Positions 1 to 6,193 of a stretch of DNA of 7,896 nucleotides are shown one piece after another. Position 1 is the stretch's first letter; each line of letters opens with the position of its first letter. Source of the DNA: an uncultured Polymorphobacter sp. (GTDB lineage: Bacteria > Pseudomonadota > Alphaproteobacteria > Sphingomonadales > Sphingomonadaceae); contig CALDHQ010000172.1 of the NCBI GenBank assembly GCA_937894055.1, positions 1 through 7,896 on the forward strand. The letters are read 5' to 3'. The position numbers were made by a program, and so were the translations under genes. The notes under the pieces are model-generated. The model was not told the origin of the DNA, made no database searches, and worked only from the letters and a program-made list of their open reading frames with translations.

Positions 1-411
1 GAGGCGCAGCTTGCCGACGGCGGAAACCGGCGGGTTGGCGCTGAAGAATGCCAGCCGGTCGGCGGCCGGCGTCGCGGCGGTGATGCTGCGTTCGGCGTGG
101 CGGCGGATCGTGCTGTTCGCCGGCCAGCCTGGATGGGCCTTCAGGAACGCGGTATATTCGGACAGCGGCGCGTCATAGGCGTCGCGGCGCAGCCGGTCCC
201 ATTGCACGACGGCGTCGAGCGTCGGGTCCGACGGGCGGCTCATCATCGGGTCGAGCGGTTCGGTGCTGAAGCGGTCGCGGGCGTTGTCGGCGAGCTTGGC
301 CGAATAATAGCTGCGTTGCAGCGCGTCGGTTGCGGCCAATGCGCCACCGGCCACGGCGAGCAGCAGCGTTGCGGCGACGAGAGTGCTGGACAAGCGGAAA
401 TTAGGCTTCAT
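1..411 (-). CDS. Lytic murein transglycosylase, N-terminal part (cut by window edge)
   Basis: The reverse strand reads from an ATG at 409-411 through 137 codons with no stop to position 1, so the C-terminal part lies outside the window. The product starts with a classic Sec signal peptide: basic MKPNFR, a hydrophobic core at residues 10-25, and an ALA cleavage site after about residue 26. The mature start (about residues 27-137) is rich in short helical stretches and has the pattern YTAFLKAHPGWPANSTIRR followed by FFSANPP. This resembles the superhelical N-terminal region of soluble lytic transglycosylases (Slt family) of sphingomonads, which cleave peptidoglycan in the periplasm to form 1,6-anhydromuropeptides. 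The catalytic SLT domain with its glutamate is not in view, so the enzymatic role is inferred from the N-terminus only. The Shine-Dalgarno is weak (AGTGA just upstream). The gene diverges from dapA across 82 bp. Confidence 0.8.
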   Translation of the reverse strand, partial: MKPNFRLSSTLVAATLLLAVAGGALAATDALQRSYYSAKLADNARDRFSTEPLDPMMSRPSDPTLDAVVQWDRLRRDAYDAPLSEYTAFLKAHPGWPANSTIRRHAERSITAATPAADRLAFFSANPPVSAVGKLRL

Positions 412-493
412 ATCACTTTTCGCGTAACGGCGGCTTGCACCGGTTGTGGCAAGTGCAGCCACCAAGGGCAAGTCGGATGGCAGGAAGATAAAG

Positions 494-1366
494 ATGTTTG
501 ATGGTTCGATTCCGGCGCTGGTGACGCCTTTCAAGGACGGCGCGGTCGATTTCGGCGCGTTCGAGAAATTCGTCGACTGGCAGATCGAACAAGGTTCGAG
601 CGCATTGGTTCCGTGCGGCACCACCGGCGAATCGGCGACGATGACCATTGACGAACACAATGAAGTCATCGCGGTGACGGTGCGCGCCGCTGCAGGCCGC
701 GTGCCGGTCATCGCCGGCTGCGGGTCGAACGATACCGCCACGGCGGCGCTGCACATGCGCCATGCCGAAAAGGTCGGCGCCACCGCGGCGCTGGTCGTCT
801 GCCCCTATTACAACAAGCCCAACCAGGCCGGCCTCTATGCGCATTTCGAAGCGCTGACCAAGGCATCTTCGCTGCCGATCCTGATCTACAACATCCCCGG
901 CCGCTCGGTGGTCGAGATGAGCGTCGAGACGATGGCGCGGCTGGCGGAATTGCCGAGCATCGTCGGCGTCAAGGACGCGACGGGCAACATCGCGCGCGTA
1001 TCGGCGCAGCGCGCCGCCTGCGGGCCGGATTTCGTCCAGCTGTCGGGCAATGACGACATGACCTTGGGGTTCATGGCGATGGGCGGCCATGGCTGCATTT
1101 CGGTGACCGCGAACATCGCGCCGGCGCTGTGCGCGGCGTTCCAGGCCGCCTGCAAGCGCGGCGACTATGCCGCAGCGCTGGTGCTACAGGACAAGTTGTT
1201 CCCGCTGCACGCGGCGCTGTTCAGCGATGCCAGCCCGGGGCCGGTGAAGTATGCGCTGGCGAAGGTCGGCCGGATGCGCGAGGAACTGCGCCTGCCGATG
1301 ACGCCCGCCGGCGCCCCGTCGCGCGCTGCGGTCGACGCCGCGCTGGCGCACGCCGGGATTGCCTAG
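494..1366 (+). CDS. dapA: 4-hydroxy-tetrahydrodipicolinate synthase
   Basis: DapA condenses pyruvate with aspartate semialdehyde, the first committed step toward diaminopimelate (peptidoglycan) and lysine, in the cytoplasm. The 290-residue product matches the usual length of about 292 and is a complete (beta/alpha)8 barrel. Visible active-site residues are the T43-T44-G45 motif, Y106 (in CPYYNKP), Y132 (in IYNIPGR), R137, and Schiff-base lysine K160 in VGVKDATGN (codon at 971-973). The start at 494 is preferred over an in-frame ATG at 446. It gives the family-typical [13 protein letters not shown] opening and has an AGGAAG ribosome-binding site at 482-487, 6 nt upstream, whereas the 446 start would add a 16-residue unrelated tail. 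The stop codon overlaps the smpB start by one base, which implies an operon. No feedback-lysine site was assessed. Confidence 0.97.
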   Translation: MFDGSIPALVTPFKDGAVDFGAFEKFVDWQIEQGSSALVPCGTTGESATMTIDEHNEVIAVTVRAAAGRVPVIAGCGSNDTATAALHMRHAEKVGATAALVVCPYYNKPNQAGLYAHFEALTKASSLPILIYNIPGRSVVEMSVETMARLAELPSIVGVKDATGNIARVSAQRAACGPDFVQLSGNDDMTLGFMAMGGHGCISVTANIAPALCAAFQAACKRGDYAAALVLQDKLFPLHAALFSDASPGPVKYALAKVGRMREELRLPMTPAGAPSRAAVDAALAHAGIA

Positions 1367-1848
1367 TGGCGCGCAACGAAGTCAACACCGGCATCAAGGC
1401 CAAGATCGTCGCCGAGAACCGGCGCGCGCGCTACGAATATTACATCGAGGATGTTGTCGAGGCGGGCATCGCGCTGGCCGGCACCGAGGTCAAGGCGCTG
1501 CGCGGCGGCGAGGGCTCGATTGCCGAATCCTATGCCGAGCTCAAGGACGGGCAGATGTGGTTGGTCAACGCCAACATCCCCGAATACAAGCAGGGCAACC
1601 GCTTCAACCATGAGCCCAAGCGGCCGCGCAAGCTGCTGCTGCACGGGCGCCAGATCGAGAAATTCCACGCGGCAGTGACGCGGCAGGGCATGACGCTGGT
1701 GCCGCTGATGATCTATTTCAACGACCGCGGCCGCGCTAAGGTCGAACTCGCGCTGGGCAAGGGTAAGAAACTGCATGACAAGCGCGAAACCGAAAAGGCG
1801 CGTGACTGGAAACGCGAGGCCGGGCGGCTGCTGCGCGATCGCGGCTGA
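1366..1848 (+). CDS. smpB: SsrA (tmRNA)-binding protein SmpB
   Basis: SmpB binds tmRNA and delivers it to stalled ribosomes for trans-translation. The 160-residue product has the expected order: N-terminal [14 protein letters not shown]; the OB-fold core with [13 protein letters not shown] and [33 protein letters not shown], which carries tmRNA-contacting residues in known family members; and a basic C-terminal tail ([18 protein letters not shown]) that in the family enters the mRNA channel as a helix. I chose the GTG at 1366-1368 because it gives the family N-terminus; the same reading frame stays open far upstream inside dapA, but that stretch is not SmpB-like. The G of the dapA TAG is the first base of this GTG, so translation is probably coupled by termination and re-initiation. 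No ssrA gene is in the window. Confidence 0.97.
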   Translation: MARNEVNTGIKAKIVAENRRARYEYYIEDVVEAGIALAGTEVKALRGGEGSIAESYAELKDGQMWLVNANIPEYKQGNRFNHEPKRPRKLLLHGRQIEKFHAAVTRQGMTLVPLMIYFNDRGRAKVELALGKGKKLHDKRETEKARDWKREAGRLLRDRG

Positions 1849-2069
1849 CAATTGTACCGTGTCTTTGGCGCAACACTTCGTTAATGTCCGACGGCGGCTG
1901 CCAATCTTTTCATATTGAAGCCTCGACACTTAGCGCCGTATGGGTTATTCATAGTGTGTACATATGGTAACGGCGGGCTCCCCGCATCGGGCTGTTCCAG
2001 TGTCAGACGTGTGTAGTGTAGCGTTTTGCGTACCTTCCCGCCCATGTGGCACAAACAACGGGGATACCC
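1849..2069 (+). promoter_or_regulatory. Intergenic leader and promoter region of the OmpA-family gene
   Basis: This gene-free 221 bp is visibly richer in A/T than the flanking genes and must hold the promoter of the following outer membrane protein gene. The best sigma70-like pair I can pick is TTGAAG at 1915-1920 with TATGGG at 1939-1944 (18-nt spacer), only a partial match to consensus. A short hairpin, GCGGG-CTC-CCCGC at 1973-1985, would lie in the 5' leader. The ribosome-binding site is GGGGA at 2060-2064. No convincing U-tract terminator for smpB is visible here. The exact transcription start is unknown. Confidence 0.35.
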
Positions 2070-3146
2070 ATGAAGATGACTTCCAGGAAGTCTGTCTTGC
2101 TTGCGGCCGCAGCGGCAATGCTGTTTGCGGTCCCGGCAAGCAGCTATGAATTCAACGGATTCCGCATCGAAGGCCAGGCCGGCTGGGACCAGTTCAAGGT
2201 CGACTACGGCTATTGGGGCCTGCAGAACGCCGGTCTCGACGACTCGTTCAGCGGCTGGCTCTACGGTGTCGAAGCCGGTTACGACTTCCGTCTCAACGAC
2301 AAGTGGTTGATCGGCGTCTACGGCAACTACGACTGGAGCTCGGTCGGCGAAAACTACTCCGGCCTCCTCGGCAGCCAGTTCGGTGCCGACCTCAACGCCA
2401 CCTGGTCGATCAACGCCCGCGTCGGCTACAAGCTTGGCAACTCGACGATGTTCTACGTCGCCGGTGGTTATGCCGAAGCTGACACGACGGCCTATTACAC
2501 GCCGGGCCGCTCGCTGATCGTTTACGACATTTCGGACAATGTCCAAGGCTACCGCGTTTCGGCCGGCCTTGAACAGGGCTTCGGCGAAATGGTCTACGGT
2601 AAGGTCGAATACCGCTACAGCAACTACTATCAGGGCATGGTAGGCAACCAGGTCCTGGCCGGTGTCGGTATCCGCTTCGGCCAGTATGCGCCGCCGCCGC
2701 CGCCGCCGCCCCCTCCGCCGCCGCCGCCGCCGCCGCCAGCTCCGCTGCCGCCGTGCCCGCCGGCTGCTGTGACCCCCGGACCGTTCCTCGTCTTCTTCGA
2801 CTGGGATAAGTCGGTGATCACGCCGGATGCGGCTGCGATCCTCGACAAGGCTGTCGAGCAGTACCAGACGACCGGCCAGACCAGCGTTGCGCTGGTGGGT
2901 CACACCGACACCTCGGGTTCGGCTGACTACAACATGGGTCTCTCGCAGCGTCGTGCCGACGCGGTGAAGGCCTATATGGTCGGCAAGGGCATTCCCGACA
3001 GCGCCGCAACTGCAACGGGTGTTGGTCAGAACCAGCTCCTCGTTCAGACGGCCGACAATGTCCGCGAACCGCAGAACCGTCGCGTCGAAATCACCTTCGG
3101 TGGTGCACCGGCGCCGACTTCGAGCGGACCCTGCACGCCGCAATAA
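2070..3146 (+). CDS. OmpA family outer membrane protein (beta-barrel plus peptidoglycan-binding domain)
   Basis: This 358-residue protein links the outer membrane to the cell wall. It begins with a signal peptide (MKMTSRKS, a hydrophobic run of about residues 9-21, cleavage near PASS at about 22-25). Residues about 27-207 look like an eight-stranded barrel, with alternating aromatic strands such as FRIEGQAGWDQF, NARVGYKLG and KVEYRYSNY. P208-P223 is a run of 16 prolines. Residues about 239-345 form the OmpA C-terminal domain: FFDWDKS, then GHTDTSGS with D280 as the likely diaminopimelate-binding aspartate, LSQRRADAV, and NRRVEI with the second conserved arginine. Its only cysteines are C229 and C355. 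The ATG at 2070 has GGGGA at 2060-2064; an in-frame GTG at 2046 would spoil the signal peptide. Codon choice favours NNC and CGT more than the neighbours, consistent with high expression. It is monocistronic, with a strong terminator downstream. OmpA-family membership is sure; orthology to a named porin is not. Confidence 0.93.
   Translation: MKMTSRKSVLLAAAAAMLFAVPASSYEFNGFRIEGQAGWDQFKVDYGYWGLQNAGLDDSFSGWLYGVEAGYDFRLNDKWLIGVYGNYDWSSVGENYSGLLGSQFGADLNATWSINARVGYKLGNSTMFYVAGGYAEADTTAYYTPGRSLIVYDISDNVQGYRVSAGLEQGFGEMVYGKVEYRYSNYYQGMVGNQVLAGVGIRFGQYAPPPPPPPPPPPPPPPPAPLPPCPPAAVTPGPFLVFFDWDKSVITPDAAAILDKAVEQYQTTGQTSVALVGHTDTSGSADYNMGLSQRRADAVKAYMVGKGIPDSAATATGVGQNQLLVQTADNVREPQNRRVEITFGGAPAPTSSGPCTPQ
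2691..2738 (+). repeat. In-frame proline-codon tract (16 consecutive CCN codons)
   Basis: The linker of the OmpA-family gene is encoded by 16 proline codons in a row: thirteen CCG, plus one CCC, one CCT and one CCA. Because the unit is three bases, slippage would change linker length without shifting frame. A run of this kind is also a ribosome-stalling sequence that would need EF-P. Confidence 0.9.
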
Positions 3147-3160
3147 GGCTTGCAGATCGC

Positions 3161-3177
3161 TCGTTCGGTTCGAACGA
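3161..3177 (+). other. Short perfect hairpin just after the ompA-type stop codon
   Basis: A 7-bp perfect stem (TCGTTCG / CGAACGA) with a 3-nt GTT loop sits 14 bases after the stop codon and 7 bases before the main terminator hairpin. It has no U tract of its own. It may stabilise the mRNA 3' end or assist termination, but this is inference. Confidence 0.5.
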
Positions 3178-3184
3178 AAGACTG

Positions 3185-3221
3185 TTGGGGGTCGTCCGCA
3201 AGGGCGGCCCCCAATTGTTTT
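3185..3221 (+). terminator. Rho-independent terminator of the OmpA-family gene
   Basis: A 13-bp stem pairs 3185-3197 with 3202-3214; it has two G-U pairs and no mismatch. It is capped by a GCAA tetraloop (GNRA type) and followed directly by TTGTTTT at 3215-3221. This is a textbook intrinsic terminator for plus-strand transcription out of the outer membrane protein gene. Confidence 0.92.
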
Positions 3222-3279
3222 GGCGCTTCCCGTGATGTCGCAGTCCCCGCAGGGGGGTTCCGCAACGGGCGGGCCGCAC

Positions 3280-3286
3280 CTATATC
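3280..3286 (+). promoter_or_regulatory. Candidate -10 box for the DUF2062 operon
   Basis: CTATATC lies about 28 bases ahead of the DUF2062 start codon and downstream of the preceding terminator, so a new promoter is required about here. The CTATAT core fits the alphaproteobacterial -10 element well. The -35 position (about 3257-3263, GTTCCGC) matches poorly, so only the -10 call has real support. Confidence 0.35.
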
Positions 3287-3313
3287 AAGCCTTACGCCTC
3301 GACGAGGAACCCA

Positions 3314-3883
3314 ATGGCCTGGCCCGGACTGCGATTACCCAAGCTGCCGACGCGTGACGCGCTGCTGACGCAGTCGTGGTCGCGGCCGTTCGCGCACTAT
3401 CTCGGCGCGCCGGTGCTGTGGCGCTGGAACCGTCGCGGTGTGGCGCGCGGCCTTGCGCTCGGGCTGTTTGTCGGCATCATGATTCCGCTGGTGCAGTCGC
3501 CGTTTGCTGCACTGCTGTCGGTCATCGCGCGCGCCAACCTGCCGGTCGCGGTGTTGGCCACTTTCATCACCAATCCGTTCACCACGCCGATTGTGCTCTA
3601 CAGCGCCTACCGCATCGGGTCGCTGGTCATCGTCGCCGAACGCGCCAACCCGCTCGTCGATATGAGCCAGCCGATGGCGTGGCTCGAAACCGCGTTCAAC
3701 TGGCTGGCGACGGCGTCGCTGCCCACCGCACTGGGCTTGCTGACGATGGCGACGATTGCCTCGCTCGCCGGTTATTTTGCCGTGCAGCTCGGCTGGCGCT
3801 GGCGTGTCGGCCGCCGCTGGATGCGGCGGGCGCAGGCGCGCCGGATCACGGCATTGGCCGCAGGCCAGGGGGCATCGGCATGA
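3314..3883 (+). CDS. DUF2062 domain-containing membrane protein
   Basis: This 189-residue protein is predicted to lie in the inner membrane. A basic N-terminal region (residues 1-45, with RWNRRGVARG) leads into hydrophobic segments at about 46-72 and 75-107, the latter containing the DUF2062 signature TNPFTTP at 86-92. A further hydrophobic helix spans about 137-160, and the tail is strongly basic (WRWRVGRRWMRRAQARR). Signature, length and topology fit DUF2062, whose molecular function is not established; I do not assign one. The start at 3314 has GAGGAA at 3304-3309, 4 nt upstream. The stop overlaps the next start as ATGA (3880-3883), making this the first gene of a coupled three-gene operon with the molybdoenzyme and the CckA-like kinase. 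Confidence 0.88.
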   Translation: MAWPGLRLPKLPTRDALLTQSWSRPFAHYLGAPVLWRWNRRGVARGLALGLFVGIMIPLVQSPFAALLSVIARANLPVAVLATFITNPFTTPIVLYSAYRIGSLVIVAERANPLVDMSQPMAWLETAFNWLATASLPTALGLLTMATIASLAGYFAVQLGWRWRVGRRWMRRAQARRITALAAGQGASA

Positions 3884-4527
3884 ACGACGGCGTACGCGAC
3901 AAGCTGGTCGCCACCAAACAGGCGTGGGCGCGCGCCGGTCGACTGCTGACCGGCAAGCACGGCGACCCCGAAATCGACCGCCTGCCGCCGGGGCAGCGGC
4001 TGGTGACGAACTGGCCGGTGCTCGATCTCGGCATCCAGCCCGACGTGCCGCGCAGCGCGTGGAAGCTCAAGGTCGACGGGCTGGTCGAAAACCCCGTCGC
4101 GTGGGACTGGGACGCCTTCGCCGCACAACCAGAATTCGAGGATGTCTCCGACGTCCACTGTGTCACCCAATGGTCGCGCTACGACAATCGCTGGACCGGC
4201 GTTTCGGTGACGCATCTGTTGTCGGTCGTGCAGCCGAAGCCCGATGCCCGCCATGTCATTCTCCACGGCTATGACGGCTACACCACCAACGTCCGCCTCG
4301 ATCATTTCTCCGAAGCCGATTGCCTGCTCGCGCACAGCCATGACGGCGTGCCGCTCAGCCGCGAACACGGCGGGCCGGTGCGGCTGATCATCCCGCGCTA
4401 CTATCTGTGGAAATCGGCGAAGTGGCTCAAACGTATCGAATTCACCGGCGCCGACAAGCCCGGCTTCTGGGAAGTCCGCGGCTATCACAACGAAGGCGAC
4501 CCCTGGACCGAACAGCGATATGGTTGA
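3880..4527 (+). CDS. Sulfite oxidase-like molybdopterin-dependent oxidoreductase (cytoplasmic)
   Basis: This 215-residue protein has the sulfite oxidase/YedY-type molybdopterin-binding fold, in the shorter YuiH-like form that lacks both a signal peptide and a dimerisation domain. In order: LPPGQRLVTNWPVLDLG near residues 35-51; WKLKVDGLVENPV at about 61-73; the cofactor loop DVHCVTQWSR at 91-100, with C94 as the expected molybdenum-ligating cysteine; YDGYTTNV; HDGVPLSREHGGPVRLIIPRYY, the family fingerprint near the cofactor; and WLKRIEFT near the end. No twin-arginine or Sec signal is present, so it should be cytoplasmic. The substrate cannot be told from sequence, and sulfite is not assumed. 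It starts within the stop of the DUF2062 gene (ATGA) and its end overlaps the kinase start by 8 bases, so the three genes are probably translated in a coupled way. Confidence 0.9.
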   Translation: MNDGVRDKLVATKQAWARAGRLLTGKHGDPEIDRLPPGQRLVTNWPVLDLGIQPDVPRSAWKLKVDGLVENPVAWDWDAFAAQPEFEDVSDVHCVTQWSRYDNRWTGVSVTHLLSVVQPKPDARHVILHGYDGYTTNVRLDHFSEADCLLAHSHDGVPLSREHGGPVRLIIPRYYLWKSAKWLKRIEFTGADKPGFWEVRGYHNEGDPWTEQRYG

Positions 4528-6061
4528 CCGGCTGCCCGATGTGCTGGGCATGCCGGTCCGCATATCGGCGATGGTCGAGGCGCTGCCGTGCGGCCTCGCG
4601 CTGCTCGACCCGCAGGGCCGCTTCCTGTTCTGCAACAGCGCCTTTATCGCCAGCTTTGGCATCGAGGGCGACCCGAGCGGCCAGGATCCGGCGCAGCTGC
4701 TGATTGCCGAGGATCGTGCCGGCTTCGTGGCGGCGATGGCCAGCGCCCGGGCGAGCCAAGCCGGCACCAGCGAGTTACGCGTCCGCTTGGCCAACCATGC
4801 CGACGAGCGCGTCACGCTGATGATGGCGCATTCGCCGCCGGCCGCATCAATGGCGGGCAGCGAGCTGCTCATCGGCGTGCGCGACATTCGCGAACAGCTG
4901 CGGCTCGAGGCCAAGGTGGCGCAGGTCACCAAGATGCAGGCCGTCGGCCAGCTCGCCGGCGGCGTCGCGCACGATTTCAACAACGTGCTGACCGCGGTAC
5001 TCGGGCTGTGCGACCAGTTGCTGACGCGGCACCTGCCCGGCGACACCGATTTCGACGACATCGACCAGATCCGCATCAACGCCAATCGCGCCGCCGCACT
5101 GGTGCGCCAGCTGCTGGCGTTCGCGCGCCAGCAGACGCTTCAGCCGCGCCTGCTCGACCTGCGCGATGTGCTCGATCCGCTGCGGCCGCTGCTGCAACGC
5201 TTGCTGGGGCCGGCGATCGAACTCGAATATACCTATTCGCATGCGGCGGGCCGCGTCCGCGCCGACCCCGGGCAGCTCGAACAGGTTGTCGTCAACCTCG
5301 CCGTCAATGCCCGCGACGCCATGCTCGACGGCGGCCGGTTGAGCGTGGCGACGCGCTTGATCACGCCCGATGCGGTGGCCAGCCTCAACCAGCCGATCAT
5401 GCCGGCCATCGGTTTTGTCGAGCTTTCCGTGAACGATACCGGCACCGGGATCGCGCCCGAGATCGCCTCGCGCATCTTCGAACCGTTCTTCACCACCAAG
5501 CCGCTGGGGCACGGCACCGGCCTCGGGCTCGCGTCGGTCTATGGCATCGTCAAGCAGAGCGAGGGCTTCATCTTCATGCACCCGCGAGCCGAAGGCGGCA
5601 CGCGGTTCAGCGTCTATCTGCCGGCCGACGGCTCGGGCGCGATCGCCGATGCCGGTGTTGCCGGGCCGGCGGCAGCGTCGGCGACGCTGCGCGGTCGGGT
5701 GCTACTTGTCGAGGACGAGCGCGCCGTCCGCCTCGTTGTCGAACGATCGCTGCAGCGCATGGGGCTCGACGTCACCAGCGTCGGCGATGCCGCCGATGCG
5801 CTCGACATGCTGCAGGACACCAATGGCGACTTCGATCTGCTGATTACCGACCTCGTCATGCCCGGCATGGACGGCGTGCAGCTGGTGCATGCGGCGCAGG
5901 AGCGCTACCCGACGCTGCGGACGATTTTGATGTCGGGATATGCCGAGCCGCCGCAACGCGCGGCTGCCGGCGAATACGGCATGCACTTTCTCGCCAAGCC
6001 GTTCGCGTCTTCGGAGCTGCTGGCGGTCGTCCACGCCGCATTTCCGTCTCTAAAAATCTGA
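4520..6061 (+). CDS. cckA: CckA-like hybrid sensor histidine kinase (PAS-HisKA-HATPase-REC)
   Basis: This 513-residue hybrid kinase closely resembles CckA, which in Caulobacter passes phosphate through ChpT to CtrA and CpdR to control the cell cycle. Domains: one PAS at about 15-125; HisKA with H151 in [16 protein letters not shown]; CckA-like [20 protein letters not shown]; HATPase with the N box [13 protein letters not shown] (about 257-268), G1 DTGTG (306-310), F box FEPFFTTK and G2 GTGLGLA; and a C-terminal receiver at about 391-510 with acidic pocket E398/D399, phosphoacceptor D444 in [13 protein letters not shown]472 and K493. All key residues are present, so both kinase and phosphatase roles are plausible. 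The N-terminus is short: there are no transmembrane helices and only one PAS, whereas Caulobacter CckA has two membrane helices and two PAS domains. There is no clear Shine-Dalgarno; the start overlaps the previous gene by 8 bases. A CckA paralogue remains possible. Confidence 0.82.
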   Translation: MVDRLPDVLGMPVRISAMVEALPCGLALLDPQGRFLFCNSAFIASFGIEGDPSGQDPAQLLIAEDRAGFVAAMASARASQAGTSELRVRLANHADERVTLMMAHSPPAASMAGSELLIGVRDIREQLRLEAKVAQVTKMQAVGQLAGGVAHDFNNVLTAVLGLCDQLLTRHLPGDTDFDDIDQIRINANRAAALVRQLLAFARQQTLQPRLLDLRDVLDPLRPLLQRLLGPAIELEYTYSHAAGRVRADPGQLEQVVVNLAVNARDAMLDGGRLSVATRLITPDAVASLNQPIMPAIGFVELSVNDTGTGIAPEIASRIFEPFFTTKPLGHGTGLGLASVYGIVKQSEGFIFMHPRAEGGTRFSVYLPADGSGAIADAGVAGPAAASATLRGRVLLVEDERAVRLVVERSLQRMGLDVTSVGDAADALDMLQDTNGDFDLLITDLVMPGMDGVQLVHAAQERYPTLRTILMSGYAEPPQRAAAGEYGMHFLAKPFASSELLAVVHAAFPSLKI

Positions 6062-6096
6062 TTTCATTGTCTTAAATTAAAATTCGGCCGCCATTC

Positions 6097-6111
6097 GTTC
6101 GCTACTTGTTC
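6097..6111 (+). promoter_or_regulatory. LexA/SOS box of recA (GTTC-N7-GTTC)
   Basis: GTTC at 6097-6100 and GTTC at 6108-6111 are separated by exactly seven bases. This is the direct-repeat LexA operator known from alphaproteobacteria such as Rhodobacter and Caulobacter. It lies 82 bases before the recA start. The second half-site overlaps TTGTTC at 6106-6111, a possible -35 element (possible -10 TACTCC at 6129-6134, weak), so LexA binding would block the promoter and DNA damage would release it. Confidence 0.85.
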
Positions 6112-6122
6112 TACTGGAACAA
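6106..6122. repeat. Inverted repeat overlapping the recA SOS box
   Basis: TTGTTC at 6106-6111 and GAACAA at 6117-6122 form a perfect 6-bp inverted repeat with a 5-nt spacer. Its left half contains the second GTTC of the direct-repeat SOS box. It could be a supplementary LexA contact, or simple coincidence. Confidence 0.5.
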
Positions 6123-6161
6123 ATAGGGTACTCCTATCCCTCATTAGGGTCGTTGTATGGC

Positions 6162-6175
6162 ACCGGGCAACCGGT
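6162..6175 (+). other. Small hairpin in the recA 5' leader
   Basis: ACCGG at 6162-6166 pairs with CCGGT at 6171-6175 around a GCAA (GNRA) tetraloop. It ends 7 bases before the GGAG Shine-Dalgarno (6183-6186), close enough to influence ribosome access. The structure is visible; a regulatory role is inference. Confidence 0.4.
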
Positions 6176-6193
6176 TAGGGATGGAGCAGAACG

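Noticed and set aside
446..493. Upstream in-frame extension of dapA from ATG 446
   Set aside because: It adds 16 residues not seen in DapA proteins, while ATG 494 has a good Shine-Dalgarno and the family N-terminus.
1129..1365. Upstream in-frame extension of smpB inside dapA
   Set aside because: This is an out-of-frame reading of dapA; SmpB similarity starts only at GTG 1366.
1973..1985. GCGGG-CTC-CCCGC hairpin as a terminator of smpB
   Set aside because: The stem is only 5 bp and no U tract follows; it is more likely part of the leader of the next gene, or chance.
1881..3143. Long open frame (420 codons) on the minus strand opposite the OmpA-family gene
   Set aside because: It mirrors the third-position codon bias of a highly expressed GC-rich gene, is arginine-rich and low-complexity, matches no family I know, and covers a certain gene.
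3376..3879. Upstream in-frame extension of the molybdoenzyme through the DUF2062 gene
   Set aside because: The residues are a frame-shifted reading of DUF2062; family similarity begins after ATG 3880. It was also considered as a hidden signal peptide, but it is arginine-rich and not signal-like.
3772..5085. Minus-strand open frame of 437 codons across the molybdoenzyme and kinase genes
   Set aside because: It is opposite two well-supported genes and its product is compositionally odd, with no recognisable motif; high GC explains the lack of stops.
4588..6075. Alternative frame of 495 codons overlapping the CckA-like kinase
   Set aside because: It is an arginine/alanine-rich shadow frame; the other frame has every kinase and receiver motif intact.
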